From Baylisascaris procyonis (lineage: Eukaryota > Nematoda > Chromadorea > Rhabditida > Ascarididae): a stretch of 64,000 nt of DNA. Positions 41,166 through 54,000 of the stretch are shown here, piece by piece. The notes under the pieces are model-generated. The model searched no databases and was not told the origin of the DNA. It saw nothing but the letters and a program-made list of their open reading frames with translations. A program made the position numbers and the translations under genes. Position 1 is the stretch's first letter. The number at the start of each line of letters is the position of its first letter. Location: NCBI GenBank assembly GCA_037389465.1, contig JAZARR010000033.1, positions 1,960,501 to 2,024,500 on the forward strand, written 5' to 3'.

Positions 41166-44100
41166 TAAGCTTGTTGCGTCTAATTATCATAGTAATTCAC
41201 GGAAAAAGCAATAGACCGACCGAAGTCTGTATCACATTTTTATTATCGCGTACTGCTGATCTTCTTCTTTCTTTGCTCTGTACTGGGGGAAAGGACTGAG
41301 GAAGGGAGGTGGGAAGGGGGGTGGGGGAGGGGAGAGGGTGAGAGGGGGAGGTGACTTTGTAGATTTCATCAATGCATGCAGTTCATTGAATTCAACAACA
41401 CGTACATGCGTTAATGCAATAACCATTAACCGATGTAAGTTGGGTAACACCTCGATGCAACCTGCTTGTGTTGCGAACTGCTTTAAAGCAATATTACGGA
41501 TCAAAGTTAATCAAACTTGAAACGTTATCCTACTCCATCCGACTAACACTCTCATTGATTTCATTACATTTCCTCCCTATAAACGATCGTCTCGCACCTG
41601 TGCACAAGTATACTACTTAAACAATGTCACATCACTCGCAGTTAAGAGACAGTAAGAGATTGTTTCAGTAGCTCCCTTCCTTTCTCTCCTTCCTGCAACT
41701 ACGCTCACCCTTGGCCAATCAAATCGTCTTATTCCATCCAAAGAGTTGCTGGCCCCATTGCATATCTTATGCATTCTCGAGGTCATACATTCTTCTTGAG
41801 CATGTCCAGTTTACATTTTTAATGATTGGCCAACTTAGATTCAAGGACACGCTGGTCGATACGCGTGACTGAGGCTGCGTTTTCTTTGTTCTGTCAAAAT
41901 ACTATCGAAGACGATGGATTCCTTTATACCATACCTCTATATGCAAACCCTTATTTCTGAATATATTACTGTGTGCATCGAAATACAACACATCGAAATG
42001 GTCTATTCGATAGAAATGAAACATGCAGAAAAAATTACTGCTGGAAAGGAGGTACGTACACTGACACCGTCGACCTATCAACGACTTTTAAATCTCCCAA
42101 AGGGCATGAGTACCCAAGACTCTCGGATGCTTAATCCTACCTTAGCATTATTGGAAATTGAATCTCTCCTCGACGTCTGATCGCTAACAGGTGGTGGTAA
42201 AGCGCGGTGTAGAACCGCCGAGCTTAACTTTGGAAATAAGCACCGAATATTTGCTGCTAATTGAAATCAAACTGGAGGTCTTTCATTGGAATAGACCTTG
42301 AGAGGAGCATCATAAAATAGTAGGGGTCAGGAGCTATGAACGTGACCTCCAGGATTGGATTGAACCCGAATCCGTTGCCGAAAAGAATTATCGATCGTTG
42401 GTAAAACTGCAACTGCGTTACTACTGGAAGGATTGCCGGATCCAATCGTACGTGCATATCACAAGAAAAAATTGCCAGCCTTTTGTTTTGTTTTCTTGTT
42501 AGTCGATGTGAAGCAGTTAACCAGTGCTTTTTCTTATTTGTTTTGAACCTATATCACGAGTGTATGTCAGAGACATCGGTAAGACTTCTGTTAGGGAAAA
42601 TCTTATAGAAAAAACAACGAAATTGCCCGATAGATACGCATATAGAGGCTAGGAAAGTGTTTTATGTACAAGAGTGTTAAGAGTATTGCGCTTAGGATTG
42701 TTTTCTACTGCAAACGAAAAATTTAAAATACGAACTTTTATCGAAAACATACTGAAATAATAGTAGAAAACGGTTTTATTAAATACAAGTAACGAGTGGT
42801 ATCTGTTATTCCCATTTTTAATTAGTAATTTGTTAGAAAATTAAAAAAATACAAAGACAACAATAATTCTCGACACCATTTAAATGAAAAAAAAGCTCTA
42901 CACGCATTTAAAAAGGTTGAATTTTCGTTTGTACTACTATCGCAACTGCAAAGAGACGGACAATACGATAGAAGGAGAGAGAGAGATTACTTAGAAACAC
43001 TGCTTCTGGAACCCCGTGCTGACCTAGTCACAAGTTCCATATGACCTCATGCAAAACAAATCCCTCCAGTTGAAATCAAACCAGAGGGCACAAATTTCAT
43101 GAAAATTGAGAGATATACCAACTAATGCTGGTTACCACAAAGTGTCCGAGGGCTCAACTTTTAGAGACTGTCGAATTGCGAAGGGCTCCAAATCTCGTTT
43201 GGAAGCACCGATTGTTGGGATTCGCACAACCAAAGCTGAACATAACATATTTGCGTTGGATGCCAGGGTTGATTTTTGCAACGTGAGCAACAAGTCTAGA
43301 CAAGTTCATTCGATTTGTTACAGTCGACGTTGTACTCAAACATACCGTTCATAAGGAGGACCATGAAAATCATGCAAACAACCAATAACAAAAGCATTTA
43401 TTGCTTCCACCACCGAAAAAAGTGGTAGTCACATGATCGTACCCACCGCTTCCTGTCACTGATAATAAGCTATATATCATATGGAAGGGTTATACCACAC
43501 AACTCTGATATTCCCAAATTCATGTGTAGGTTAAACATGGCCCCGACCACTTTACACTTACTCGGAACCAGGTCAGAACCGGAAGCAAGACGAATATGTG
43601 GATGTCGAGCAAGTGACCCATTTAATATACGCCAGAACTTCCTGTATCATGAGCAAAAGGTGTTATACCTTAATTTTCCACACCACTTTGAGTGTTTGCC
43701 CTGTTGCGACCGATTTGTCTGCGGCACTGTCGAGCACTCGAAGTCTGCATTTTATCATGTGGGATAGGGCGGGTTCAGAACCCACTTAGCCATGTAATCA
43801 TGGGTCATATCCAGTGCTAGTCACATTATCGGTCGCGACTGCAACTGGATTTCACCCAGACCTGCCGTCGGAGTTGATAAAAATGCAAAGAAAATGTAGA
43901 GTTGGTCAATGTTAACTAAGCAGGTAAAGAAAAGCGGCTTCCTCTCACCTGGTTCAGAGGTATCGCCGACCCGAATCCACTATGCATACCTGAGTTTGCA
44001 TCAATAAACATCAGCAAAACAGCGTGCAGCCAGCTCACTTAAGCAGATTCAATCCTTGCCGCAATAAGAACGTCTATAAATAAACCCTATACACTGGAGT

Positions 44101-45040
44101 TTCAAAAACAAGTAACCAACACAATTTGCGCCATGAGAACGAGACATTCGGGCCCAGTTTCGTTGCGTCTCACAACGATAGCTGACAAACAGTAGTGATG
44201 TTCTGTTGTTGCTTGCGTGCCATTACCCAACAATTTTCACATAACTATCGAACCGAGCATGTATAAAAAGGTGTAGGCATTAACCCTAACCAGAACTGTA
44301 GAAAGTGAGCGAAAATGCGATGCCCCATAATAAAATCATAGTGAGTTGCAAATTAGATAAATGCAGATGCAATACGTTTAAACAAATCGCAGTGGGCAAT
44401 TTGTCAGAGAATTTGAGTAAATTTAAGCCAGAAGGTGTTTGCTTTGTCTCAATTCCAATAGTCAGCTCTCCTTAAAAAATTTGTTTTGATTTGACTTATT
44501 GTTTTTTTTTTTTTTTTTTATTGGCATCGCATATATTTTCTTAAGAGTAAAAGAATATGCCGTTGCTTGAAACGGTTATACAAGGCATAGCTTCATTCTA
44601 AAATTCTGGAGGGGGAAGGGAAGAGGACGAAGACAACCATAAAGATGGATAAGTGGCAATTCCGTACTCAAAACTGTAAAATCCAGCAATTCTTTGGGTG
44701 ATTATTTTCCAGATCATCCTCCCCCTTTGTTCTGCACAAGTGGTCATTTTCTAATTTTTTTTTTCTAAGCATTATCAATGCTTTTTTTAAATGTCGGGCT
44801 TTTCTCGTCAATTGCATGGCACTTTTTTTCTTGCTCATAGCTATATGTCAATAATAAGATGTAGTGTTGGTGTTTCGAAGAGCTAGCAGAACTTGTTTCA
44901 TGAAAGACAGTGTTGATCATTCCATATGCCGCTATGACGATTTTATTTTGTGTCGGACGTTGTTGTTGGTGTCTGTTTGTTTCGATGGTTGTGTCGGATG
45001 TGTTGGACAATGTTGGTGATGAGTTTGTTTTATAGAATGT
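41166..45040. other. intergenic region between divergent PDP and ORP9 genes
   Basis: Holds the promoters of both genes. A polypurine, G-rich tract begins about 120 bases upstream of the PDP start. No gene recognised; an 88-codon plus-strand frame at 41914-42180 (ending LALLEIESLLDV) is unassigned. An A/T-rich stretch with a T18 run is at about 44501-44519. Confidence 0.4.
41303..41332 (+). other. G-quadruplex-capable polypurine tract upstream of PDP
   Basis: G-runs of 3, 3, 6, 5 and 4 separated by loops of 1-4 bases, inside a longer purine tract (about 41285-41356). It lies about 140 bases 5' of the PDP ATG, on the strand opposite to the PDP coding strand. Confidence 0.55.
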
Positions 45041-45043
45041 TAT

Positions 45044-45049
45044 TTGCAG
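45044..45049 (+). promoter_or_regulatory. acceptor-like site just before the ORP9 start codon
   Basis: TTGCAG after a T-rich stretch ends two bases before the ORP9 ATG at 45052. Such tight spacing is typical of a nematode spliced-leader acceptor, though a cis-spliced non-coding first exon is possible. Confidence 0.45.
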
Positions 45050-45051
45050 CA

Positions 45052-48000
45052 ATGTCGATGGAGGGTCCGCTATCAAAGTGGACGAATGTAGTGCATGGAT
45101 GGCAATACAGGTGGTTCGTGTTGAGCAATGAGGCTCTCTGTTACTACACATCGAGAGATAAGATGTTGAAACGACAACAGCGTGGCTGTATACGTTTGCG
45201 GGGTGCAGTTATTGGTATTGATGCGGAGAACACCTCTCTCTTCACACTGACCGTTGATGGCAAAACCTTTCATATGCAGGTGCGTCAACTTTAATTAACT
45301 TTCGCACGATGAACTGATTTGAATGATGTGAACTCGACCAAGGATAGGTAGCCTTTTTAAAACTCAACAAGAGGTCCGCCTGCATTAAATTAGAAGGTTG
45401 GAAAGGACCCGATCATTTATGCATAATACTAAAGGACAGTAATAGAAATGTGACAGAAATGCAAAATTTCCATTGGTGGGAAATTCGTGACGTGGAATGC
45501 TTTGACCAGTCAGTGCAATGAAGCAGAGAGTTACAAATGAAGAAAAGAGTCGTCTCTGTTGTTTTTGAACGTCATCTGAGATCTATTGTGTTTGTTTGTT
45601 ACCAGCTGTTGTCTTCCTTCTTATGGAGCTGCGCGATCTTACCGGAAGCGATTCTCATAGTTCGTTTAAAAGTCTGACGATCACCGACTGTCCATATCTG
45701 GGAAATTCGCACTTGTTGTCATGGCTAGCCAAACTTATATTGAGGGTATATTTGTGACAGCATGGGATCAGAATTTTTTCATCTTTGGTTTCACTTCTGT
45801 ACATTTACAACCTGATGAAGATAATGACCTGCCTCTTATAAAATCTCTTTTCCAATAAGTGTAGAGCAGTTGTTATGCTTTTTTATCTCACAATTTTTAT
45901 CTTTCGGAAGTGTTCGCAAGGTAGATCTAATAAAATGACAATTTCTTGGAATAACACTGACCCATCTTGTTTTATGATTAGGTTTTTTGATCTACTTTTA
46001 GCAAAAGGCCCAGAAATTTATCGAATTCGGTTAAATTGCTTATTGCATAATTAAATTTTCTAAATGAGTTGCTTTGATTAGATGGGATCAGAGTAGGTAT
46101 AGTGCATAGAAATGTTGTAGTAATATTTTATGAAGGTGTTTTGATGAACAAAGAGTTTAGGGTCGAGACGAGAAGGAGCGTGATAGTTGGGTGCGTGCTC
46201 TCGAGGCCGTTATTCATCAGTGCAGTGGATATTACAGACCACCGGCACAGAGTTCCGCAATAAACAACCTCAACGCGAAAATTGTTGAAGCAGATAAACA
46301 ACTTCAGAATATGATTTCGGAGGTTTGTCGTTTCATTTTATGTTTTCGAATTTCCACATTTTTATTCGTCATTTATTCTTTAATTGTTTTGTTGTCTATG
46401 TAGGCATCAAAGAGTCTCTATCATTAGCTCCGAACTACATACTAGAATTCGCCGTGATCATAACTCCATCGATCCTTCACTTCCAAATAAAGAGGAGGGG
46501 TTTTTTCCGTTATTTTGTCGTCGAAAAACTCTGCGTTTAGCTGTAATGGTTCTTTTATCGATATTTTCGAGTGAGGAGGATTAGAAGTTTCAGCTCAGAT
46601 TTTAAATGCGCAAGAAAAAGCCATCAAAAAATCCCTTTAAATTTTGATGGAAACATTAAAAACTCTGGCTGAAAATTTTTTATGTTTGATGTATTTACTC
46701 ATCATTGCTGCTCGCTGCCTCAAAATTTTTTAGATCATAAAACCTTTTTTAGAAATTTCTCAGAAACGTTACTTTAACGCTTATCATTGAAGAAAAAAGT
46801 AACGCTTATCATTGAAGAAAGAAGGAAACTGCCAACTAAAGATGTGAATTTTTTGAAGCAAACATTGGTACTCGAATTATTGCGTTTGATATGAATTCTT
46901 TATTCCCTAATTCTTTTTTTTTTCACTCTTACGTGGGTTACATATCCCGATCGATGAAGGTTTCCTTCTCATACCTTACATTCTTATATCGGAAAGTTCT
47001 TCACGATGGATTGTGCTACGTCAGATGATTCGAGCATTTGTTACACTTTAACATGTGTTCGCATTTAGCATCGTAAAGGTCGTAATTTTACTGCAAGAAT
47101 CTGATAATTTATAAAGAATCTGATAATTTATATTGGGGTCGGGACATTTCGAGAAACTTTGGTTTAGTGAAGTAATTCAAATTTTGAAGTATTACCAAGG
47201 TAAGGTATTTTTATTTTATCTTCAATCCTTTTCTTCATTCTACTCCCTTTGAGAACGGAGAAAAGAGCTTTTTCGATTCCTTCGCCGAAACAGGTCCCTT
47301 TCGCTCCGCGGCCTTCCCTGGCCCAAGATTGGTCGTCACCAACTCTAGTAGTATGAAACGGAAGAGGATTCCCCATCAGAAGTATCCCATCGAGCAAAAA
47401 TTTGTTGAGGCGGGGACTCCGACGGGAAACTCGGGGAAAGACTGGGAAATTGTTCCCTTACAGGCCCTCCGTTGGGGTTCGAGGACCCTGTGCTACACTG
47501 AACTCCACGACATGTGCAGACAAATATTTCCGTCTGTATATTGACGTGTGTTCTAACGATCTATGTTGAAGAGAGGACACCCATTGGGAGGATTTTTTCG
47601 AGAACATTTTTAATTGAGATATATACCACATTTCCATACTTGGTCATTATGGTATACTTTTTGTCTAACTCTTACAGATAAAGTACTGTTGAGCCCCAAA
47701 TGTAAGCCTTAGGGTGCATAATTTTTCATGGTTTACTAATGGGGCTATTTAATCAATAACAAAAATTTCCAAGACCTCCCACAGCGTAAAGGAAGTGCAC
47801 AATGATAAACAGTTGTAAGAGCGATAGTCGGTACATAAAGATCGAAAAGAAACAACAACTGTTATTTCGAAGCGTTTTACGTGTGCCGAATCAGAGGTTA
47901 TGGCATGGGGGATTCATTATTAAAGAAGGACTTATAATCGGAAATAAAGAAGTATGTTCTTTCTTTTTCTTTTTTTTTTTTTTTTTTTGGATCGCTTAAT

Positions 48001-51000
48001 TAAATTCTACCATTATCTGGCACACTTCGCTTGCTCTTTTCCATTCCGCAAATACCTGTGATGTATTATTAGCATCGACTTATTTGTGTTCTATTTATAT
48101 AGTTGAAGATTATTTTTATTGTCTGTTTTTATCAGTTTTACGGGTCAACAAGTTCCCACTTTATTACGTTTATTACTTTTTATTATTATTTATACAACAT
48201 TCAACTTGATATATTATATCCTTTATCGTTTATAATCTTTTTCTAAACCCGTTGCTGCATTAGATTTTTAGTCTGGATGGCATTCAGAAGAGCTGACATA
48301 GTCCGGCTGATAGCAATCCCACCACCGCTTTGTCTTGTTTTATTCTGTTTCCTTTTTTTTCGTTGAGATCAGCGATGAGGCGTTTCTATGACTGGGCAGC
48401 GAATAAAATGAATTTTTAGATTATTTCAAAAGAAGCATACCAATCGTTTAAGTTTAGGCATATATCGTCCCACTTGCGATTCTATCGTGGAAATACTTGT
48501 TATCGTGTTGAACCGTTCCAAAGATTTTATTTTTATTTATTCATTCATTTATTTATTTTTTTGAAAACTCATAGATACTTGAAACTGAAATTAATTGCAG
48601 AACGTTACGATCTTTTTTCCGGCTATTTTCGGAGCTTTCTGTTTAAGGAATATTGCAGAAAAAAATTCCTGAAAGTCTTTTTTTTTTCGTTTCTTTTATT
48701 GGAAGTCGCTATAGGATTAAAAATTTGCACGAGATGAATGCGTAGTATGTGTTTTATATGCTGTAAAAATAACTGAAATGTGAAGTAGTTAATGAGTAGT
48801 TAAAGTAATTGAAATGTCAATAGTTAAGTACAACAATAAAACAGCTGATTTGTCTCATGCAATTGCAGAAATATTTTTAAGTGTTATTGGTATCGCATGT
48901 AAAAATATAGCCTTTAATCTAGATGATCGTATCTCACATATTTATGAAACTCTAAAATTTCTTGGGTTTAAGCATGATATTAGCCATCAAATGGGAAGTG
49001 CTTTCGCACGAAGCAATCGGAGATCGGCGAAGAAATTGGCCGATTCAGTGTGACATAAAATTCAAGGTGGCATACTCTTCAGACAGAGAGAAGGAGAGAG
49101 ATTTCATTAAAAAAAAAAAAAAAGTTGCTGAAATGGAGCGGAAAAACATTCCAGAAAATGCAGTTCTAAACAATTTAGCACGATGGGAAACTTTTTACTC
49201 AATAGTTTAGGAAAAAATAATATGCAAATATTTGAGGCCTCAAATGTTGATATAAAAATTGAATACTTATTGCTAAATTGATGCAGAAATTAGCCGAAAA
49301 TTAGAGGGAAATTTGCAATTCCAACTTGAAAAGTGAACGAATGATGGCAATTGTTGTGATATTTCTGAGGCAATATTTTCAAAAAAAAAAAAAAAAAAAG
49401 AGTGCTCTCTGTTGAATGTTTTCTCAAACGACAAATGCCTGCTCATTGATGTTTATTGTGGTGCCGATATTTAAGTAATATTTCACAGCAGATTTTTTTT
49501 TTTATGAATTTCTAATATCTTTGAAAAAATCTTTCTTTCGCTTATCTAACGGATTAAATGCGGTTATCAAATTTACCTAGAATCAAACAGAGGGAAGGGG
49601 ATGCAGACAAATGTTGCTGTAAGTGGAATATATGATAGCCCCTATTTGAATGACCGCAAAGTTTTACTGACAGTTGAAATGTAAAAAAAGTTCGTTGAAA
49701 CGAGTATATTAGCACGATAGCAATGCATGCTGCTTTTTTTTTTTGAATTTGGTTTTTTTTTGTTTCTAATGTTTTCTTCTCTGTATCTCCAACTTTTACG
49801 TTGTCTATTTTCGTTCTGAATACTTTTCCTGTTAGTAATTTTGCTTCTATGCTTCTCAGCCTCATCTATTTTCACGGGAAATAGAGAGCAATATGGCGGT
49901 TATCATACCAGTTGTCTGCTTCTCTATTTTAATCTCTCCACTGCACAAACACTTTCGTGCAACTTTTCTTCCCTGGCGTGTTTCTGGTGTGCAGTTTGTG
50001 TTCGAGTTGAAGCTGCCTGTGAAGCATCGTTGCGAAACTCGAATCCTTCTTAGTGTTTTTGTCCGTATTCCATCACGGATGCGATTTTTCTGTTAGTGCT
50101 TCAATTTTCATTCTTTGTTGTTTAGGTCATCTGTGTTGTTGTTGAACTTGAATCAGGTGTGGGATCGTTTGCATTGGCAAGAGAGGTTCGATGTAATTGT
50201 GACAAGATTTTTAAATCAAAACATAAAATGGAACTCAGATTTCGGTGGATATGCGAAATCCTGATAAACTTTCAGTATATTCGAGGAGTAAACGAAGTGC
50301 TCAGATGAGAAATACAAGTGTAGCACATTTTCTACAAATTACCACGTTGCAAAACAACATCACGCTGAGGTGTGATTTAAAAGTTTGGTCACTGCCATCA
50401 ACGTCCTTATAAAAGTCGAGATGATAGAGGGAAGCTCTGCATTGGTGATGGGAGATTTGTGTTTCATCCGTAATCGTCTGCAAATAGGTGCGCAGTGATG
50501 TGTTCTTTGCGTCTGTAAAATGCAGCCAACCATTCAACAACGTTTGCATCGTTTCACGTATACTCATTCCCCCTTAGTGTTCCATCTGAACACGCCCACT
50601 CGCTAATATTTCCGATTCAGCGATGATTTTTGCAATGAGGCTTTAACGCATTAGCCGAGTGGAAAATGCGCTTTGCAGGTGTGATTGTGCCACTTTGGCA
50701 TTTATTTTGTATTTGCAGATGAAGCTTCCCGCCCCCTTGTCTATCACTAACGTTACACTCTTTAAAAGTGTTGTATCTGTGCTTCCTTTCCCTCTGGAAA
50801 ACTAGTTCTTCGTGGTCATGACAATATCACTGAAATCATTTTTATGATGGTACTACTTGTACTGCCTAAATCTGTTATGAAAGCTTTCTATATATAGCTT
50901 ACACATTGCGCTCGCTGCACTCAAGTAACATCACCATAGCGCAAAATGTCCTTTTTTGGGAATCCGGTTTTGCCACTAGATATGTTGTCCTTTACAGTGC

Positions 51001-54000
51001 TTGTATTTGAAAATGCAGTCGCATTCCATCTCACTTGAAATCGATATGCGCATGCCCTTGAATAATATTAAATACACATTCCCTGCCCAATGAAAGTAAT
51101 CGTTTTCCGTTGTGGTGGTCTTACACCATCGAACTTTTCTGCTTTCATCGTGTATGTTTCATCTTCGATATCAGTTTTTCTCTCTTCACATTGTAATGTC
51201 ATACTGCCCATGAATACTGGAAGATTGCTAGTAATTAATCCGTTGCGGGGGGTTCGACATCATCGCTGGTGTTCTCTGATTATTTTTTTTTCGAGGGAGA
51301 GGGGGATTATGGCATATTTGAAAAATTTTCTTTTGTTTTTCGCTTTATTTCCATCTTCGTTCCCTCGATTTTCGGAATTATTCTGTATCATGAAAGAACC
51401 ACCAGGAATTCCTGAATTTCTTCTCATTCTTTACTTTTTTGGGAGCGTTGTGTTTTCAAGGTCTTCAACTGTAATGCGTGAAGGTACAACTGCTGAACTA
51501 TTCTGTCGATATTGGTATCGGATCTGTATTAATCACTGAATATATAAAATGATATTGACAAATGCGCTAAGCTTTCATTCACGCGTGGAGGGGTTAATGC
51601 CTTTTGATTTTGGAACGAACGAAAAAAAGATTATAAAAAGTTTATTGTTGCATATGTTACTTTCCCTTCTTGTTTCTTGTCGCATTAAGCATGTTTTCTA
51701 TTAACATTTAATATGGGAATGCATTATGGATGCAGCTAATTTGTCTGTTGATTTGTTGGAGTTTATGCGAACGATACCGACATCTCGGATGAATTGAAAA
51801 TAAAGGAAGATTTATTCGTATATATTCGAAGGTATAAATATTTACGATAAATAATCAATGCATGGAAATTAGAAATTATGTAAATTGAGGAAAGACAAAT
51901 GAAAGGAAAATAAACGAGACATACAAAGAGTGAAACATATGAAAACTTTCAAATAGATCGCTTTTCATTTGATTGACAATAGTGGAAGGAGCTTGAATAT
52001 CGTTTTAAAGGTCATAAAAGATGGCGCGTTTGCACCGTTGCGAGGTAACCAATTCCACTGACCTAAAGCGCTCTTTAGACAAAATGAATGGATGTGATTG
52101 AAGTTGTTTCATCAATTTTCCCTTCCTTTTCCCTTCCAACTCACAGTCGTCTTCATTTCCCTTCCATACTGGAAAGTTTAGTTGAACGAATAGGCAAAGA
52201 TGGGTGGAAGTTCGAAGTTTTAGAATGGCGAAGGATCACGTCACAACAACGGTAAGGCCTTTTTTTAGCATATCATCTATTAAGGGAAGCATAACGGACC
52301 GTTAGATGACGAAAAGGTTTTAGAGTTTCAAATTTTCAGTTTAGCTGCTTTCCTTTCTATGTGACGTAATGACGGCGTTTGTTCAAAGAATTCCCCGAAT
52401 GATATCTGAATATCTGAAGTCTTCGTGTAAGGGTGGAAGATTTCTTTCGTGTTTTTCACCCTTCCCTCCCTCATTCATCCTCTGCATCACTCTTCCCTCC
52501 GCACCCTCTCTGTATGTGGACCCCCATATTTGCACATCAAGCGATTGTCTGCAGTTGTAAATGGCGTACTCTTCTGAATCCCTATACCTCTCTTTTACAA
52601 TTAGCTTCTCCTCTGGAATTGCTTGAGGCGTAACAGTGAGAAAAAAAATTCGAGTCTTTTTGCTAATATTTTAGTGGAGCGTCTAATTTTGAAATTGAAT
52701 CGTGCATTGCGGACGTTTTTTTCGGGGAAAGGCAGATAATTTGTCTTATCAGTGAACACTCCATACAGCTTTTAGATTAATGTGATTTCCATTTTCAGCT
52801 TCGCTTTAATTTTTTTCATTGTCGGCGATATACGCTTTAAGATGACTTGATTAAGGGATAAAAACAATGAATTCCGGAAGATTCAATCTGCCTCTAACAT
52901 CTTAGAAAGGACAGATGATCTGTGCGGTGCTAAGCGGAAAAAAATTATATCCGCCGCTTGCTTCTCTTTTAATTGCTTTCGCGTTTCTATTTGCTTTTGA
53001 AATTTGCTATTGCTCAAGAATTTGATTAACTCCTGTGGGATGCTTTAATTCATGTTCGGTCAAGAATGATTATTTCTATTTTGCATATTTTATCTCATTT
53101 TTGATGATATCCCACAGTTGTTTATTTCACACATTGAATGCGGTAAACGTTGGTTGCGGAACAAAAGAAAAATACAATAAGAAATGAGGTAAACTGACAA
53201 CAACCGAAGTAGGCTGGTAGAAACAAGACAGATAGAAGCAAATAAAGCAATAAAAAAGACAGTTGATTGCAAAGAGAAATCTTCATCATTGAGTAATAGT
53301 TATCTTTGAAATGCAGCCTAACGGAAGCTGAATCCTTTCTAGCAGCTGACATTTGTTGGGAGGGGTGGGAAGGGCTGGGAAGGATGATCGTTTTTCGCAG
53401 GGTGGAACACAAATGTCTTCTGTCCTACGCTTTGCGTCTAAATCGGGTATATACAGTGGTGCTTTGAGGTGTGAGTATTTTGTACGTGCAGTTAGCTTCG
53501 AAATAACCCAAATTGTGTGCAATTTATGGTTGTGTTTAAATGTATTTTCGGAAAGCAAGCTGTTACAGCACAATATCTCTTATAGCACATTTGTGGAATT
53601 GCTCATCCACAGTAAATTACCATTGGCAATATCGTTTTTATTACGCCACTTTACAACTTATTATAATCCACTTAAAATTACCCCATATTCCCATATATAC
53701 CAACCAACCTATAGCATATGTTCTCCTCAAGATGAGGATTTGAACACGTGGCTGTCATGTGTGACTTTCATCAAATGTCTCGCGGTGCAAAACTCTCAAC
53801 ATTGAAAGTTGCGTTATTGTGGATATTATCGGTTGATTCACATGTAGTTCTATTAGGTGTTTACTGTTTTCCTTGGTATCATAACGTATATGTGAAATTG
53901 ATAGAGACAGTAATTGTGCAATTCTCTGATAATGGGGATTGAAGTGGATGCGATTTGATTTGAAATGGAGGTGTTCCCCTTTGAGTGGCATAAACCGCAT

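Noticed and set aside
44950..45051. Upstream extension of the ORP9 first exon
   Set aside because: Open in frame but without homology; the family N-terminus starts at the ATG at 45052, right after an acceptor-like site.
47470..47490. T-arm-like GGGTTCGAGGACCC
   Set aside because: No A-box or acceptor stem upstream; part of the GC-richer open stretch.
50646..50700. Possible tRNA-Ser/Leu (TAGCCGAGTGG A-box)
   Set aside because: No B-box at a suitable distance and no acceptor stem.
51090..51539. 149-codon hydrophobic plus-strand frame, the longest in the ORP9 intron
   Set aside because: Phe/Ile/Ser-rich composition as expected from T-rich intron sequence; no family match and no splice context.
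53353..53805. 150-codon plus-strand frame
   Set aside because: Begins in a G-rich run and continues through AT-rich intron; no recognisable protein features.
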